The notes under the pieces: generated by a model
The model's input: only the letters and a program-made list of their open reading frames with translations
What the model was told of the DNA's origin: nothing
Databases searched by the model: none
Assembly (NCBI RefSeq): GCF_017877135.1
Contig: NZ_JAGIPH010000005.1
Location: forward strand, 1 to 64,000
From: Neorhizobium galegae
GTDB lineage: Bacteria; Pseudomonadota; Alphaproteobacteria; Rhizobiales; Rhizobiaceae
DNA: 64,000 bases
Direction of reading: 5' to 3'
Shown: in pieces, positions 32,516 to 40,836 of the stretch
How positions within the stretch are numbered: the first letter of the stretch is position 1
How the letters are laid out: every line of letters begins with the position of its first letter
Made by a program: the position numbers and the translations under genes

Positions 32516-34840
32516 ATGTTGATCAAAGAAACCTTCAGAATCAGCTCGCACCTCAAGGACATCATTGGGCGTGACCTCGTGACGAACGAGTTCATTGCGA
32601 TCTTCGAGCTTGTAAAGAACTCTTTCGATGCCGGAGCAACGCGGGTCGATATCGAATTCGATCCTTCCGAACGCACAATTGCGATTGTTGATGACGGCAA
32701 AGGGATGACGCAGAACGACATCAAGACGAAGTGGCTGTTCGTCGCGTATTCTGAAAAGGCACAGTCGGAGCCAGACTCCTATCGCGACAAGATCAGGTCA
32801 GCTGGCCAGTATGCCGGCAGCAAGGGTATCGGCCGCTTCGCCTGCGACACTCTCGGAGAGAAGCTGTCGCTCTACTCTCGAGTGCGGGGGGAAGCGAGAG
32901 TCGAAATGCTTTCGATCGATTGGACGCGATTCGAGCAGAGCAGCCGAAAGGAATTCAAGGACGTAACCGTGGAGATCGACCGGATTGCGGCATTCCCCGA
33001 AATCGTGAACGCCTCCACACCAAGTGAGCACGGTACGGTCCTACTGATAAGGGATACGCGTCACGAATGGGATATTGAACGTATCAAGAGGCTCAGGAAA
33101 GACCTGGCAAAGCTCATAGATCCGTTCGGCACCACCACCAACGTCGCCGTCTCGACGTGGCTAGTGGATGGAACCGACATCCGGATCAAGGACGTCGACG
33201 GGCCTGTCGGAAATCAGATAGCCGATCTCCTCCGGGAAAAGACTAGCAGGATCGAGGTCACGATCGCGGACGGACAGATAAGTACGATTCTTTTCGACCG
33301 CGGGAGAAAAATCTATGAGATCAGGGAACGTTCGCCGTACGAAGAGCTGGAGGATTGCGAGGTCGAGGGACAGATCTTCTTCCTCAACCGCTCTGCAAAA
33401 AAGACATTCACGGGACGGATGGGGGTTCGCCCGGTAGAGTTCGGCAGCGTTTTCCTGTTCCTCAACCGCTTCCGGATCTCCCCTATCGGGGACGAGTTCG
33501 ACGATACGCTTGGACTGAACCGGCGGAAACAGCAAGGTACGTCCCGCTACCTCGGAACCCGCGACATCATCGGTCGCGTTGACGTTACGGCCAGGCCCAA
33601 GGTATTCCGCGAGGTATCGAGCCGTGACGCCGGCTTGGTTGAGGACGCCCGAAGTCGAGCTCTATACGAGGCGATCCTGAAACACATGATCTTGCGCCTC
33701 GAGCGCTATGTCGTCGGGGTGAACTGGAAGGACTCCTTCGATCAGAACCGCGATACTCCTGAAGGGCTCGAGAACGACACGTCGCGCGATCGGATCCTCT
33801 CGATCATCGGGGGACTAGCTCGCTCCAAGGATGTGGAAGTCATATACTATGACAAGGAGATCGTCCGGATATCGGATGATCCTGACCAGATAACGGACAG
33901 CGCACTGAAGGCAATGTCTGACTTGGCGGAGCGTCGGGGCGACACGTCGCTCCTGAGGCAGATCGAGGACGCGCGGCGACGCATCGAAGAACTGAAATCG
34001 TCGCGTCTGGAAGCACGCCAGCAGGCCGAACGGGCTGTCGAAGAGCGGAACCGCGCCGACGCGATGATCGCGAGGCTTGAACAGCAGGCGCGGTTTCTCG
34101 GCAGCAGCCGAGACGTAGATGTGGAGCGGGTACAGCTGTTGATGCACCAAGCTATCATCCACCTCGGCCATATTCGGTCGGCAATTACGAACGCTGCCCA
34201 TGAAGTCAGAAACGTGCTTTCCATCGCATCGACCACAGGAGAGGTCGACAGCGAGGAAGTCGCGGACCTGCTTGCGACCGTTAGGCAGTCGGCACGAAGA
34301 GCATCGGCTTCTATTGCAGGCGCCCACCTGTCTAGCGACAGGCTTGGCGCAGTGCTCTCCTTTGCCCCCAACATCCGTGTCGATCTTCAGACCGACAAGA
34401 TGAGCGGCGACCTCCTTCGGTTCCTTGACGAGTACCTCAATGTACGTGTCGCAGGGATCCCCGGAATGCCGAAAGCGGCCCTCGATGCTTCGGACCTGAC
34501 GCTCGAGCGAGAGTTTTCTCCCGTAGATATAGCCGTGCTGATCGACAACCTGATGGATAACGCCAGAAAAGCCAAGGCTACCAAAGTTAACTTCAAGGCT
34601 TCGGCAAAAGGTTCGAAAGCGATTGCGATCATCGTCAGTGACGACGGGCTTGGGATCGATACCCAGCGGGTAGATGTAACCAAGCTGTTTGAGCGAGGTT
34701 ATTCTGGCTCGACGACGGGAACCGGACTGGGTCTGTACAGCGTGCGCCATATCCTTGCGGAAATGAATGGAAGCGTCGCGCTGGTAGGAGATGGAACCCG
34801 AGCAGACTTCGAAATTGTGATCCCAGCGGAGGATGCATGA
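32516..34840 (+). CDS. Dual GHKL-ATPase, histidine-kinase-like protein
   Basis: A 774-aa soluble protein with two GHKL (Bergerat) ATPase modules. The first (about 10-200) has ELVKNSFDAGA with Asn35, DDGKGM at 59-64 and AGSKGIGRF near 100-108, resembling the MORC/Hsp90/MutL-like branch. A long middle region and a coiled coil (about 470-535) follow. The second module looks like a histidine kinase: possible H-box His562 in AAHEVRNVL, N-box Asn682 in LIDNLMDNA, G1 DDGLGI at 709-714 and G2 GTGLGLYSV near 735. AAGGA precedes the ATG by 5 bases. It overlaps the receiver-domain gene by 4 bases, so they form a two-component-like pair. No membrane helix or known sensor domain is seen. Confidence 0.8.
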   Translation: MLIKETFRISSHLKDIIGRDLVTNEFIAIFELVKNSFDAGATRVDIEFDPSERTIAIVDDGKGMTQNDIKTKWLFVAYSEKAQSEPDSYRDKIRSAGQYAGSKGIGRFACDTLGEKLSLYSRVRGEARVEMLSIDWTRFEQSSRKEFKDVTVEIDRIAAFPEIVNASTPSEHGTVLLIRDTRHEWDIERIKRLRKDLAKLIDPFGTTTNVAVSTWLVDGTDIRIKDVDGPVGNQIADLLREKTSRIEVTIADGQISTILFDRGRKIYEIRERSPYEELEDCEVEGQIFFLNRSAKKTFTGRMGVRPVEFGSVFLFLNRFRISPIGDEFDDTLGLNRRKQQGTSRYLGTRDIIGRVDVTARPKVFREVSSRDAGLVEDARSRALYEAILKHMILRLERYVVGVNWKDSFDQNRDTPEGLENDTSRDRILSIIGGLARSKDVEVIYYDKEIVRISDDPDQITDSALKAMSDLAERRGDTSLLRQIEDARRRIEELKSSRLEARQQAERAVEERNRADAMIARLEQQARFLGSSRDVDVERVQLLMHQAIIHLGHIRSAITNAAHEVRNVLSIASTTGEVDSEEVADLLATVRQSARRASASIAGAHLSSDRLGAVLSFAPNIRVDLQTDKMSGDLLRFLDEYLNVRVAGIPGMPKAALDASDLTLEREFSPVDIAVLIDNLMDNARKAKATKVNFKASAKGSKAIAIIVSDDGLGIDTQRVDVTKLFERGYSGSTTGTGLGLYSVRHILAEMNGSVALVGDGTRADFEIVIPAEDA

Positions 34841-35781
34841 ACCTCGATCTTGGCATCCTCTGGATCGAGGATTCGTTCAGCCCGGAAGAAGAATCTAGCC
34901 TTAGGCGTCGCATCTACGAGGCAGGTTTCGTCGCGCGGATCCACGTCATCCCTAATAGCAGCGACATCGATGAACTGGCACGACTCCACAACCTGTACCA
35001 TCGCTTCGACCTAATTCTTCTCGATTATCGCCTCAAAAACGAGAACGGGGACGAGCTCGCTCCGACTGTTAGAGCACTGTTTCCCTCGGTCACCATACTC
35101 TTCTATTCTGGCAGCGTAGAGGAGGCTGAACTGCGGAAGTTGATCGCAGCGAAAGAGGTTGAAGGCGTTTACTGCAGTCACCGAAATCGTTTCATCGAAC
35201 GGACCGGCACGCTAATCGATCAAACTGCGCGAGCCCTTGACCGGTTGTCCGGCATGCGGGGACTTGCAATGAAGGTCGTTGCGGAATGCGACGACCTGAT
35301 GAAAAACGCAGTCTTAAGGATGACGCTACGCGAGCCGAAATGCGCGGCCAAGGTGGCAGAGATGGACGACGACGTCTTCACATTCTTGAGCGAGATGAAA
35401 GGGAAGTATGAGGCCGCCGTACCATCAGGCATGCAGGAACGCTTCGATACCCGCGCAATTGACAGCACAAAGCTCTTCAAGCACTTCCGTCGCCTGACCC
35501 AGATAGTCACCTCGAACCCGGCATCGTTCGGGCTGGAAGAGGATCAGGTGGACCGACTTCGCGAACTCAGGAACATGAATGCCAAATACGACAAGATGGT
35601 CTTGAAGAAGCGGAATATCCTTGGGCACGTCACCGAGGTCCAAGGCAAAGATGGATGGGTTCTACAAGGTAGCGACGAGATCAGCGTCGGCGATTTCGCG
35701 GAAATCAGGCGAGGATTTGCGACGCACATCGACGCTATCCGGGAAATGAGCGATCTGGTTCTGCTGCTGGACCGCAAGTAG
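34837..35781 (+). CDS. Receiver-domain (response-regulator-like) protein with unknown C-terminal domain
   Basis: A 314-aa protein. Residues 1-125 follow a receiver fold: acidic pair Glu11-Asp12 (WIEDSF), phospho-acceptor Asp63 (LILLDYRL) and Ser91 in FYSGS. The conserved Lys of the last strand is not found; the sequence there reads GVYCSHRNRF. The C-terminal 190 residues are largely helical and charged, with no DNA-binding motif I recognise. Translationally coupled to the dual ATPase upstream, its probable partner. The last 120 bases overlap the convergent dcm gene. Confidence 0.75.
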   Translation: MNLDLGILWIEDSFSPEEESSLRRRIYEAGFVARIHVIPNSSDIDELARLHNLYHRFDLILLDYRLKNENGDELAPTVRALFPSVTILFYSGSVEEAELRKLIAAKEVEGVYCSHRNRFIERTGTLIDQTARALDRLSGMRGLAMKVVAECDDLMKNAVLRMTLREPKCAAKVAEMDDDVFTFLSEMKGKYEAAVPSGMQERFDTRAIDSTKLFKHFRRLTQIVTSNPASFGLEEDQVDRLRELRNMNAKYDKMVLKKRNILGHVTEVQGKDGWVLQGSDEISVGDFAEIRRGFATHIDAIREMSDLVLLLDRK

Positions 35782-36966
35782 GCCGATCAACGTCTCTCCC
35801 AGTGCCTCAGCGAGCAGCGGCGGCACTGCGTTTCCCACCTGAGTATAGCGGGGGCACGCATCCTTCCGGCGAGATCCGCCCGTCGTATACGGCCCACGGA
35901 ACGAGAACCAGTCCGGAAACGACTGCAGCCGTGCGTGTTCACGAACGGTCATGGAGCGAGGCTCCGAATAATGTATCAGATCGTCGGGCAAGGTGCTGAT
36001 CGTCGGAGCGATGTCGTTCGGATCCAGTGCAGTGGTGCTCCGTTTCTTGATACCAAGGCGCGCCCGATCCTGCGGTCGCAGGCATACGCCGCGCTCGCAG
36101 TTGTCGAGGATCTCCTGCATACGCCGAACGGTTGCTGCCCCGTGGCGCGGCAAACGCAGATCTTCCGGCTGACCTCGGCTGCCTAGCCGCATGAGCGACT
36201 GGTACGGTGTCTTCGCCTTCGCCGCTCTGCTCAGGGCAAAAAAGCCCTTGCTTCCCCATTCCTTGTCTGCTCGTAGGTCTGAGAGACCCTCAAGATCCGA
36301 CAATGCCGCTTTGCTGTCGGTGGTTCCTGGCCCGAGACCGCGTTCGTGGAGGAACGCCCGGCGGGCAACCTTCAGCCTCTGGATTGGGTCAATGCCAGGA
36401 AGCGTACCCTTCAAGGCTGCAATGAGAACAAAACGCGGCCGACGCTGAGGCACCCCCCAGTCAGAAGACCTGACGACGTCGGTCCAGCAGTCGTATCCTA
36501 GACGAACCAACTCACGGACTGCGTAGTCGCGGTAGGTGCCACCAGCGCGGTGCTTCATCGACTGAAACCCGACTACGTTTTCAAGCAAAACCAAACGCGG
36601 CCGCAGAAGGTGTACGTAATCCAAGTAGACGTCTACCATCTGGCTCCGTGGATCGTCAGGACGCCGGAGGCCGTTCATGCTGAAGCCCTGGCATGGAGGA
36701 CCTCCTGCGACGAGATCCACAGATCCTTTGAGTTCGGCAAGTTTGTCGCGATGGCAACGGAGTAGCTCCTCGGCCTTCCAAGGCTGCTTTTCAAGCCACG
36801 AAGGCCACAGATGCCTGTCGCCTTTACGATCGAGGAGGTTGAGTTTATACGTCGAGAAGGGATCCGCATGAGCTTCCACGCCTAACAGCGTAGAAAACCC
36901 TGCAGCTCCGAGGCCGAGCGACAGCCCGCCGCATCCGGCGAAAAGATCAACGCAGGTTGGACTCAT
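35662..36966 (-). CDS. DNA (cytosine-5-)-methyltransferase
   Basis: A 434-aa Dcm-family enzyme that makes 5-methylcytosine. All key motifs are in order: I (VDLFAGCGGLSLGLG), IV with catalytic Cys92 (GGPPCQGFS), VI (LLENVVGF), VIII (GVPQRRPRF), IX (ARLQSFPDWFSF) and X (QVGNAVPPLLAEALGE). The target-recognition region between VIII and IX is of normal length but the site cannot be read. The last 40 or so residues after motif X are an extra tail encoded over the receiver gene on the other strand. With Vsr nearby, it forms the usual methylase-mismatch-repair partnership. Confidence 0.93.
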   Translation of the reverse strand: MSPTCVDLFAGCGGLSLGLGAAGFSTLLGVEAHADPFSTYKLNLLDRKGDRHLWPSWLEKQPWKAEELLRCHRDKLAELKGSVDLVAGGPPCQGFSMNGLRRPDDPRSQMVDVYLDYVHLLRPRLVLLENVVGFQSMKHRAGGTYRDYAVRELVRLGYDCWTDVVRSSDWGVPQRRPRFVLIAALKGTLPGIDPIQRLKVARRAFLHERGLGPGTTDSKAALSDLEGLSDLRADKEWGSKGFFALSRAAKAKTPYQSLMRLGSRGQPEDLRLPRHGAATVRRMQEILDNCERGVCLRPQDRARLGIKKRSTTALDPNDIAPTISTLPDDLIHYSEPRSMTVREHARLQSFPDWFSFRGPYTTGGSRRKDACPRYTQVGNAVPPLLAEALGETLIGLLAVQQQNQIAHFPDSVDVRRKSSPDFREIADADLVATL

Positions 36967-37281
36967 TCTTCCAGCATCTCATACTAGCACTAGAGTGTCC
37001 AGGACAAAGCTCGCCTGAACCTGTACGAAGCCAGTGACTTAAGTAGCAGGTCAATGGTTTCTCACTGGTTAATATGAGATCCCGTAGGCGGCTGTTGTTC
37101 AAGGTTGCCATGGATGACTTATGACATGGCAACCGTAACCGATTCTGGCGCGCAGGAGATATTACACTATGCCGGTGGCTTCCGCATTCGGCTGCAGGCA
37201 ATGATGAACGCTACGACTGACATGAAAGCGCGAAGCCGCCATTCAGTCGCAACGCCATAGGCGACGCATCCCAATCAGCCA
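36967..37281. other. Intergenic region upstream of dcm
   Basis: About 315 bases without a supportable gene; it should contain the dcm promoter (reading left). The sequence is AT-rich compared with the core genes. I see no clear terminator, repeat or known RNA. Confidence 0.4.
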
Positions 37282-37551
37282 CTACCGCGCCGCCTTGGTC
37301 ATCACCCACTCATTCGTCCCGACATTCCCGCAATTGCGACACCTCAGCTTCAACCGGATCTCCTCAAGCTGCTTCGTGGAGCCAAACCGGCGTTCCAGCG
37401 CCCGGCGGTCAACACCGCCGCTCCTCCCGCACCTGCTGCAGACCGCCCGCAACACATACCATTCCGGCACAGTCTCAAAGGTCGCCGGCCTGTCAAAGAC
37501 AATACGGCTGTAATCGTCAGGCCGAAGATTGATCCCGCGCCGGTGCTTCAT
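37282..37551 (-). CDS. Zinc-ribbon hypothetical protein
   Basis: An 89-aa protein with two CxxC knuckles (CSRCG about residue 38 and CRNCG about residue 70), a probable single zinc ribbon. It follows the Dam-type gene on the same strand by 45 bases, so it is probably the last gene of the prophage transcript. Similar small zinc-ribbon proteins occur next to phage methylases; no function is known to me. Confidence 0.65.
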   Translation of the reverse strand: MKHRRGINLRPDDYSRIVFDRPATFETVPEWYVLRAVCSRCGRSGGVDRRALERRFGSTKQLEEIRLKLRCRNCGNVGTNEWVMTKAAR

Positions 37552-37596
37552 GTTCTTCTTTTGTTCTAATATCGATGAATCGTCAATCGGCGCACA

Positions 37597-38436
37597 TCAA
37601 ATCAGCGGCAGGTTTGCAATCGACGGGTGCCTGCCGTCCATAATGATCACCTCCCCCACCTCTTTGCCGGCGCCACCACGGATCGTGTAGGTGAGCGCCG
37701 CTTGCGCCATCGGATAGCGGCCAAAGATCTCCCGAACCTCCGGCGTGTCGTTCAAGGAAATCATGAAGCGGCCTTTGACCGAGGCTAGGCGCTCGGCCAT
37801 CTCGGCAAAGTCATCCCGGCTGAAGACGTTCTTCCCATAGTCGTTCTCGCAGCCGTAATAGGGCGGATCGAGATAGAACATGGTGCCGGGGCGATCATAG
37901 CGGTCGATGAACTTGCGCCAGTCCAGGCATTCGATGACGACGCCGGAAAGCCGTTCGTGAACTTCCTCGAGGATCGGTGCCAGGCGCGTGAGGTTGAAGC
38001 GGGCGCCGCCCGTGGTATCGACGCCAAAGGTGCGGCCGGTGATCTTTCCGCCGAAGGCAAGCTTCTGCAGATAGAGAAACCGCGAAGCCCGTTCCAGATC
38101 GGTGAGCGTGCTCGGATCAAGCGACGCCAGGCGCTCGAACTCCCGGCGTGATGTGATTTGGAATTTGAGCACATCCATGAGCTGGGGATAGTGCCGCTGC
38201 AGGATGCGAAACAGCGTGGTGACATCACCGGACACGTCGTTGATGACTTCGGCACGCGGCACAAGCCGACGACGGAAGAACACGCCGCCCATGCCGGTGA
38301 AGGGTTCAGCATAGAGATCGTGGGGGATTTGTTCGAGCATCGAGGCGATCCGCGCCGCGAGTTGCTTCTTGCCACCGAGATAGGCAGCAGGAGGAGAGAC
38401 GGGACGAACCTCGGAAAAGTGAAAGCTATCTTGCAT
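37597..38436 (-). CDS. DNA adenine methylase (D12 class)
   Basis: A 279-aa N6-adenine methyltransferase of the Dam/D12 class: SAM motif AAYLGGKKQLAARI near the start and catalytic DPPY near residue 192 (MFYLDPPYYGCE). The start at 38436 is the ATG in front of MQDSFHFSEV; a longer frame reads through non-conserved sequence. Phage-borne enzymes of this type protect phage DNA from host restriction or mimic host methylation. It lies at the left end of the prophage late region. Confidence 0.9.
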   Translation of the reverse strand: MQDSFHFSEVRPVSPPAAYLGGKKQLAARIASMLEQIPHDLYAEPFTGMGGVFFRRRLVPRAEVINDVSGDVTTLFRILQRHYPQLMDVLKFQITSRREFERLASLDPSTLTDLERASRFLYLQKLAFGGKITGRTFGVDTTGGARFNLTRLAPILEEVHERLSGVVIECLDWRKFIDRYDRPGTMFYLDPPYYGCENDYGKNVFSRDDFAEMAERLASVKGRFMISLNDTPEVREIFGRYPMAQAALTYTIRGGAGKEVGEVIIMDGRHPSIANLPLI

Positions 38437-38699
38437 TGTGTACGACCATATTTTCTGACAAACCGCCCCGGCCTGCGCAGGCAGCGGGTGCGGCAATGAT
38501 CGTTCGCGATTGTCGAGCGGGGTACGACGCCAATCAGAACCCGCTGTTGCAGCCATGACGGCTGCGACCACCCGTGCCCGGGCGGCAGACCTTAGCCGGA
38601 AAGGAAAACCCCTTCCGGCCACCGATGTGTCAAAGTGATAGGATCGTTGACCCGACAAGAAGACATCGATAGGTTGTTAACCTCCAACGAGGTCGGATC

Positions 38700-39566
38700 A
38701 TGCAGAGTTTATCCAACCTACTTACTGCCTTGGCCTCCTTGGCGTGGCCGGCAGTAGCATTCTACGCCTTCTATGTGCTCCAAGACGACATCAAAAAGCT
38801 CATTGGTCGATTGCGCAAGGGCAAACTTTTGGGCCAGGAAATAGAACTGGCCGAGGAGATTGCACAGCTTGAGAGTACAGTCGAGACGGTGGTTGAGACA
38901 GTACCAAATGCAGCGCAACAAGAGACAAATAGTAAGTCGTCATCTTATCGAGAGCGGATATTTGCGGAGGCCAAGCACTCACCACTTGGAGCATTCCTTC
39001 GAGCATCAAGCGATCTTGAGCTGATGGTCAATCAGGTTATGGCAAGAACCGGGTGGCATGAAGGGAGGCGAAAGTTTTCCGTTCGCGAAGGGTTCTCCCG
39101 AATGCCGCAAGATTGGACTAGCCGCGATCTCCTCAAGACAGTCGAGCAGTTCTCCCACCTTCGGAACAGAATTATTCACGAAAGCAGGCTAGTTTCGGAA
39201 GAAGACGTAAGACGGGCGATAGATATCGCACTTTCTCTAATTGAGGCATTGAGCAGCTACCCCATAGAGGAAAACAGGGTGAATGACCTTGTTGAGGTTT
39301 ATGCAGACGCGGAAGGCAAAGTGCCATTGCAGGACGGGATCAGGGGGGTGCGGCTAGAGACCCGCAGTGAAGGTCGCCCTCTGGAACATAGAATCTTCCC
39401 TACCACCCTAAACTGGTACGAACGAGGCCAGCTTGTCTCATGGGAATGGAACATGGGCTTGATGGTGCCTAAAGCGTTCTACCGCGATCCCTCGGACGGC
39501 AAGCTTAAACAGGCTTGGGTTTCATCTTGCGAGTTTGTTGGACGCCCGCTTCAAGATCTCAACTAA
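38700..39566 (+). CDS. Membrane-anchored protein with HEPN-like motif
   Basis: A 288-aa protein of unknown function on the strand opposite to the prophage late genes. It has one N-terminal membrane helix (about 8-28), a short acidic coiled coil (45-70), then a helical domain with HLRNRIIHES, in which Arg155 and His160 fit the Rx4H pattern of HEPN nucleases and of DUF4145-like proteins. The C-terminal 90 residues are beta-rich (HRIFPTTLNWYERGQLVSWE). The composition is less GC-rich than core genes. Placement beside the lysis cassette suggests cargo, perhaps phage-exclusion; that is inference. Confidence 0.7.
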   Translation: MQSLSNLLTALASLAWPAVAFYAFYVLQDDIKKLIGRLRKGKLLGQEIELAEEIAQLESTVETVVETVPNAAQQETNSKSSSYRERIFAEAKHSPLGAFLRASSDLELMVNQVMARTGWHEGRRKFSVREGFSRMPQDWTSRDLLKTVEQFSHLRNRIIHESRLVSEEDVRRAIDIALSLIEALSSYPIEENRVNDLVEVYADAEGKVPLQDGIRGVRLETRSEGRPLEHRIFPTTLNWYERGQLVSWEWNMGLMVPKAFYRDPSDGKLKQAWVSSCEFVGRPLQDLN

Positions 39567-39797
39567 TTGGCACGCTTCTAGTATTCCAGCACACGTCGGG
39601 CTGTTAGTGGTAAGGCGATCCCTGCACCTCTTGATGATGATCTGCCTTTAGAATACTGGGTCAGTACCGTTGATTTATGGAAGCAAAGCCATAGACGCTG
39701 CCTCACCCGCAGCCAATATAAGCTCAGCCAATGAGGCAGCAGCACCAACACCCTTAGCAATCAATTGAGTTGCCATCATCTCCATACATTTTGTTGA

Positions 39798-39817
39798 TGG
39801 CGCGTGTGCGCCAGTTT
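39798..39817 (+). terminator. Possible terminator hairpin
   Basis: A 6-bp stem TGGCGC/GCGCCA with GTGT loop (39798-39813) is followed by GTTTT on the plus strand. It could end the transcript of the HEPN-like gene, 230 bases downstream of its stop; support is weak. Confidence 0.35.
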
Positions 39818-40161
39818 TACGCATCATCGCGCCGTTGCGCCCTCCGTAGCTCCCGCTCCAGCCGCATTTCTTCACGAACCCGCCCGAGTTCAATACCAAC
39901 GATTTCATGAGCCCGCGCCAGGCGCTCACCGATCTCGGCCACGCGGTGCATTTCGGCGGTGTGATCCTCAAGGACGGCGGTTGCCCGGTTAAGTGCGGTC
40001 GGATCAACAATCACGGCCGCTACTTGGGCGGCGGCTGGCGAGGTTGCTGGCGAGGCCCGCGAACCGGCCAGAAGGCCAAGGTGGCGAACAGCGAAGATAA
40101 TGGCGATCGTTGCGCCGAATGTCATGAGAGCAAGTGGCGGCAGATTAGCCAGTTGTTCCAT
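39817..40161 (-). CDS. Small membrane protein with coiled coil, lysis region
   Basis: A 114-aa protein with one N-terminal helix (about 10-32) and a long charged, coiled-coil C-terminus (HRVAEIGERLARAHEIV and onward). It overlaps the multi-helix membrane gene upstream by 17 bases, as last gene of the lysis cassette. A holin-like or spanin-like accessory role is possible but unproven. Confidence 0.65.
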   Translation of the reverse strand: MEQLANLPPLALMTFGATIAIIFAVRHLGLLAGSRASPATSPAAAQVAAVIVDPTALNRATAVLEDHTAEMHRVAEIGERLARAHEIVGIELGRVREEMRLERELRRAQRRDDA

Positions 40162-40597
40162 TGCGAATTTCCCCTTGATCGCGGGCTGCGCGATGAATGT
40201 TGATCAGCTCGCCAAGGGCAAACAGCGGGTAGACGGCAAGCCAGGTGCTGGCGACATCGGAAGAGGCAAAGCCATAGGAAATGCCCGACCAGATGACGCA
40301 ACCGATGGCGGCCGAGAGTTGCCGGATCTGCGGTGTCACCCGTTCGCGCGCACCATTGATGACAAGGCCAATGATGCGCAGGCAACCGATGAGCAGCATC
40401 GACCAGCCGAGGCAGTCTTCAGACGGCACAAGATCCCGGAAGGACCAGAACTGCGGCTGGTTGAATGTCTCGGCCGGCAGCAGCAGCACCCAGCCGAACA
40501 TGATCATGTGGCCGGCCATCATCCATTCCATCATGCGCGGCCCAAAGCGGTGGCGAATACGTATCCAGATGCCGGGGCCGAGATAGCCTTGGCTCAT
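40145..40597 (-). CDS. Multi-helix membrane protein, candidate holin
   Basis: A 150-aa protein with three to four membrane helices (about 18-38, 55-75, 90-110, 120-135). The start at 40597 (MSQGYLGPG) overlaps the o-spanin gene by 4 bases. Size, topology and position after endolysin and spanins make it the best holin candidate in the cassette, though I recognise no named holin family. Confidence 0.6.
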   Translation of the reverse strand: MSQGYLGPGIWIRIRHRFGPRMMEWMMAGHMIMFGWVLLLPAETFNQPQFWSFRDLVPSEDCLGWSMLLIGCLRIIGLVINGARERVTPQIRQLSAAIGCVIWSGISYGFASSDVASTWLAVYPLFALGELINIHRAARDQGEIRNGTTG

Positions 40598-40836
40598 GGC
40601 CTCCCCTCCCCATGGGCAGCACATTCTGGCTTTGACCAGACGTCAGCGGCACAGAGACCAACGACGGTGCGGTCGATCTTGCGTTGATCGGCAGGCGTTG
40701 CCCCACGCGCGCCGATGAGATCAGTTCCGACCACACGCCTGAGCCCCGCGACACTTGCCGGCGCCGTAGTCCCACAGGCCGACAGGGCAAGCGTCGAAAC
40801 GAGCGCGAGCATCATCGGCATTGTTACCTGCTGCAT
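40594..40836 (-). CDS. Lipoprotein, probable outer-membrane spanin (Rz1-like)
   Basis: An 80-aa lipoprotein precursor: hydrophobic signal ending in the lipobox LSAC, with Cys20-21 as the lipid attachment site. It starts inside the i-spanin gene in another frame, the hallmark Rz/Rz1 arrangement. Spanins connect and fuse inner and outer membranes in the last step of lysis. Overlaps the next membrane-protein gene by 4 bases. Confidence 0.7.
   Translation of the reverse strand: MQQVTMPMMLALVSTLALSACGTTAPASVAGLRRVVGTDLIGARGATPADQRKIDRTVVGLCAADVWSKPECAAHGEGRP

Noticed and set aside
39675..40010. A 111-codon minus-strand frame overlapping the end of the lysis cassette
   Set aside because: Overlaps the coiled-coil membrane gene in another frame; only its last 45 codons look possible and there is no ribosome-binding site.
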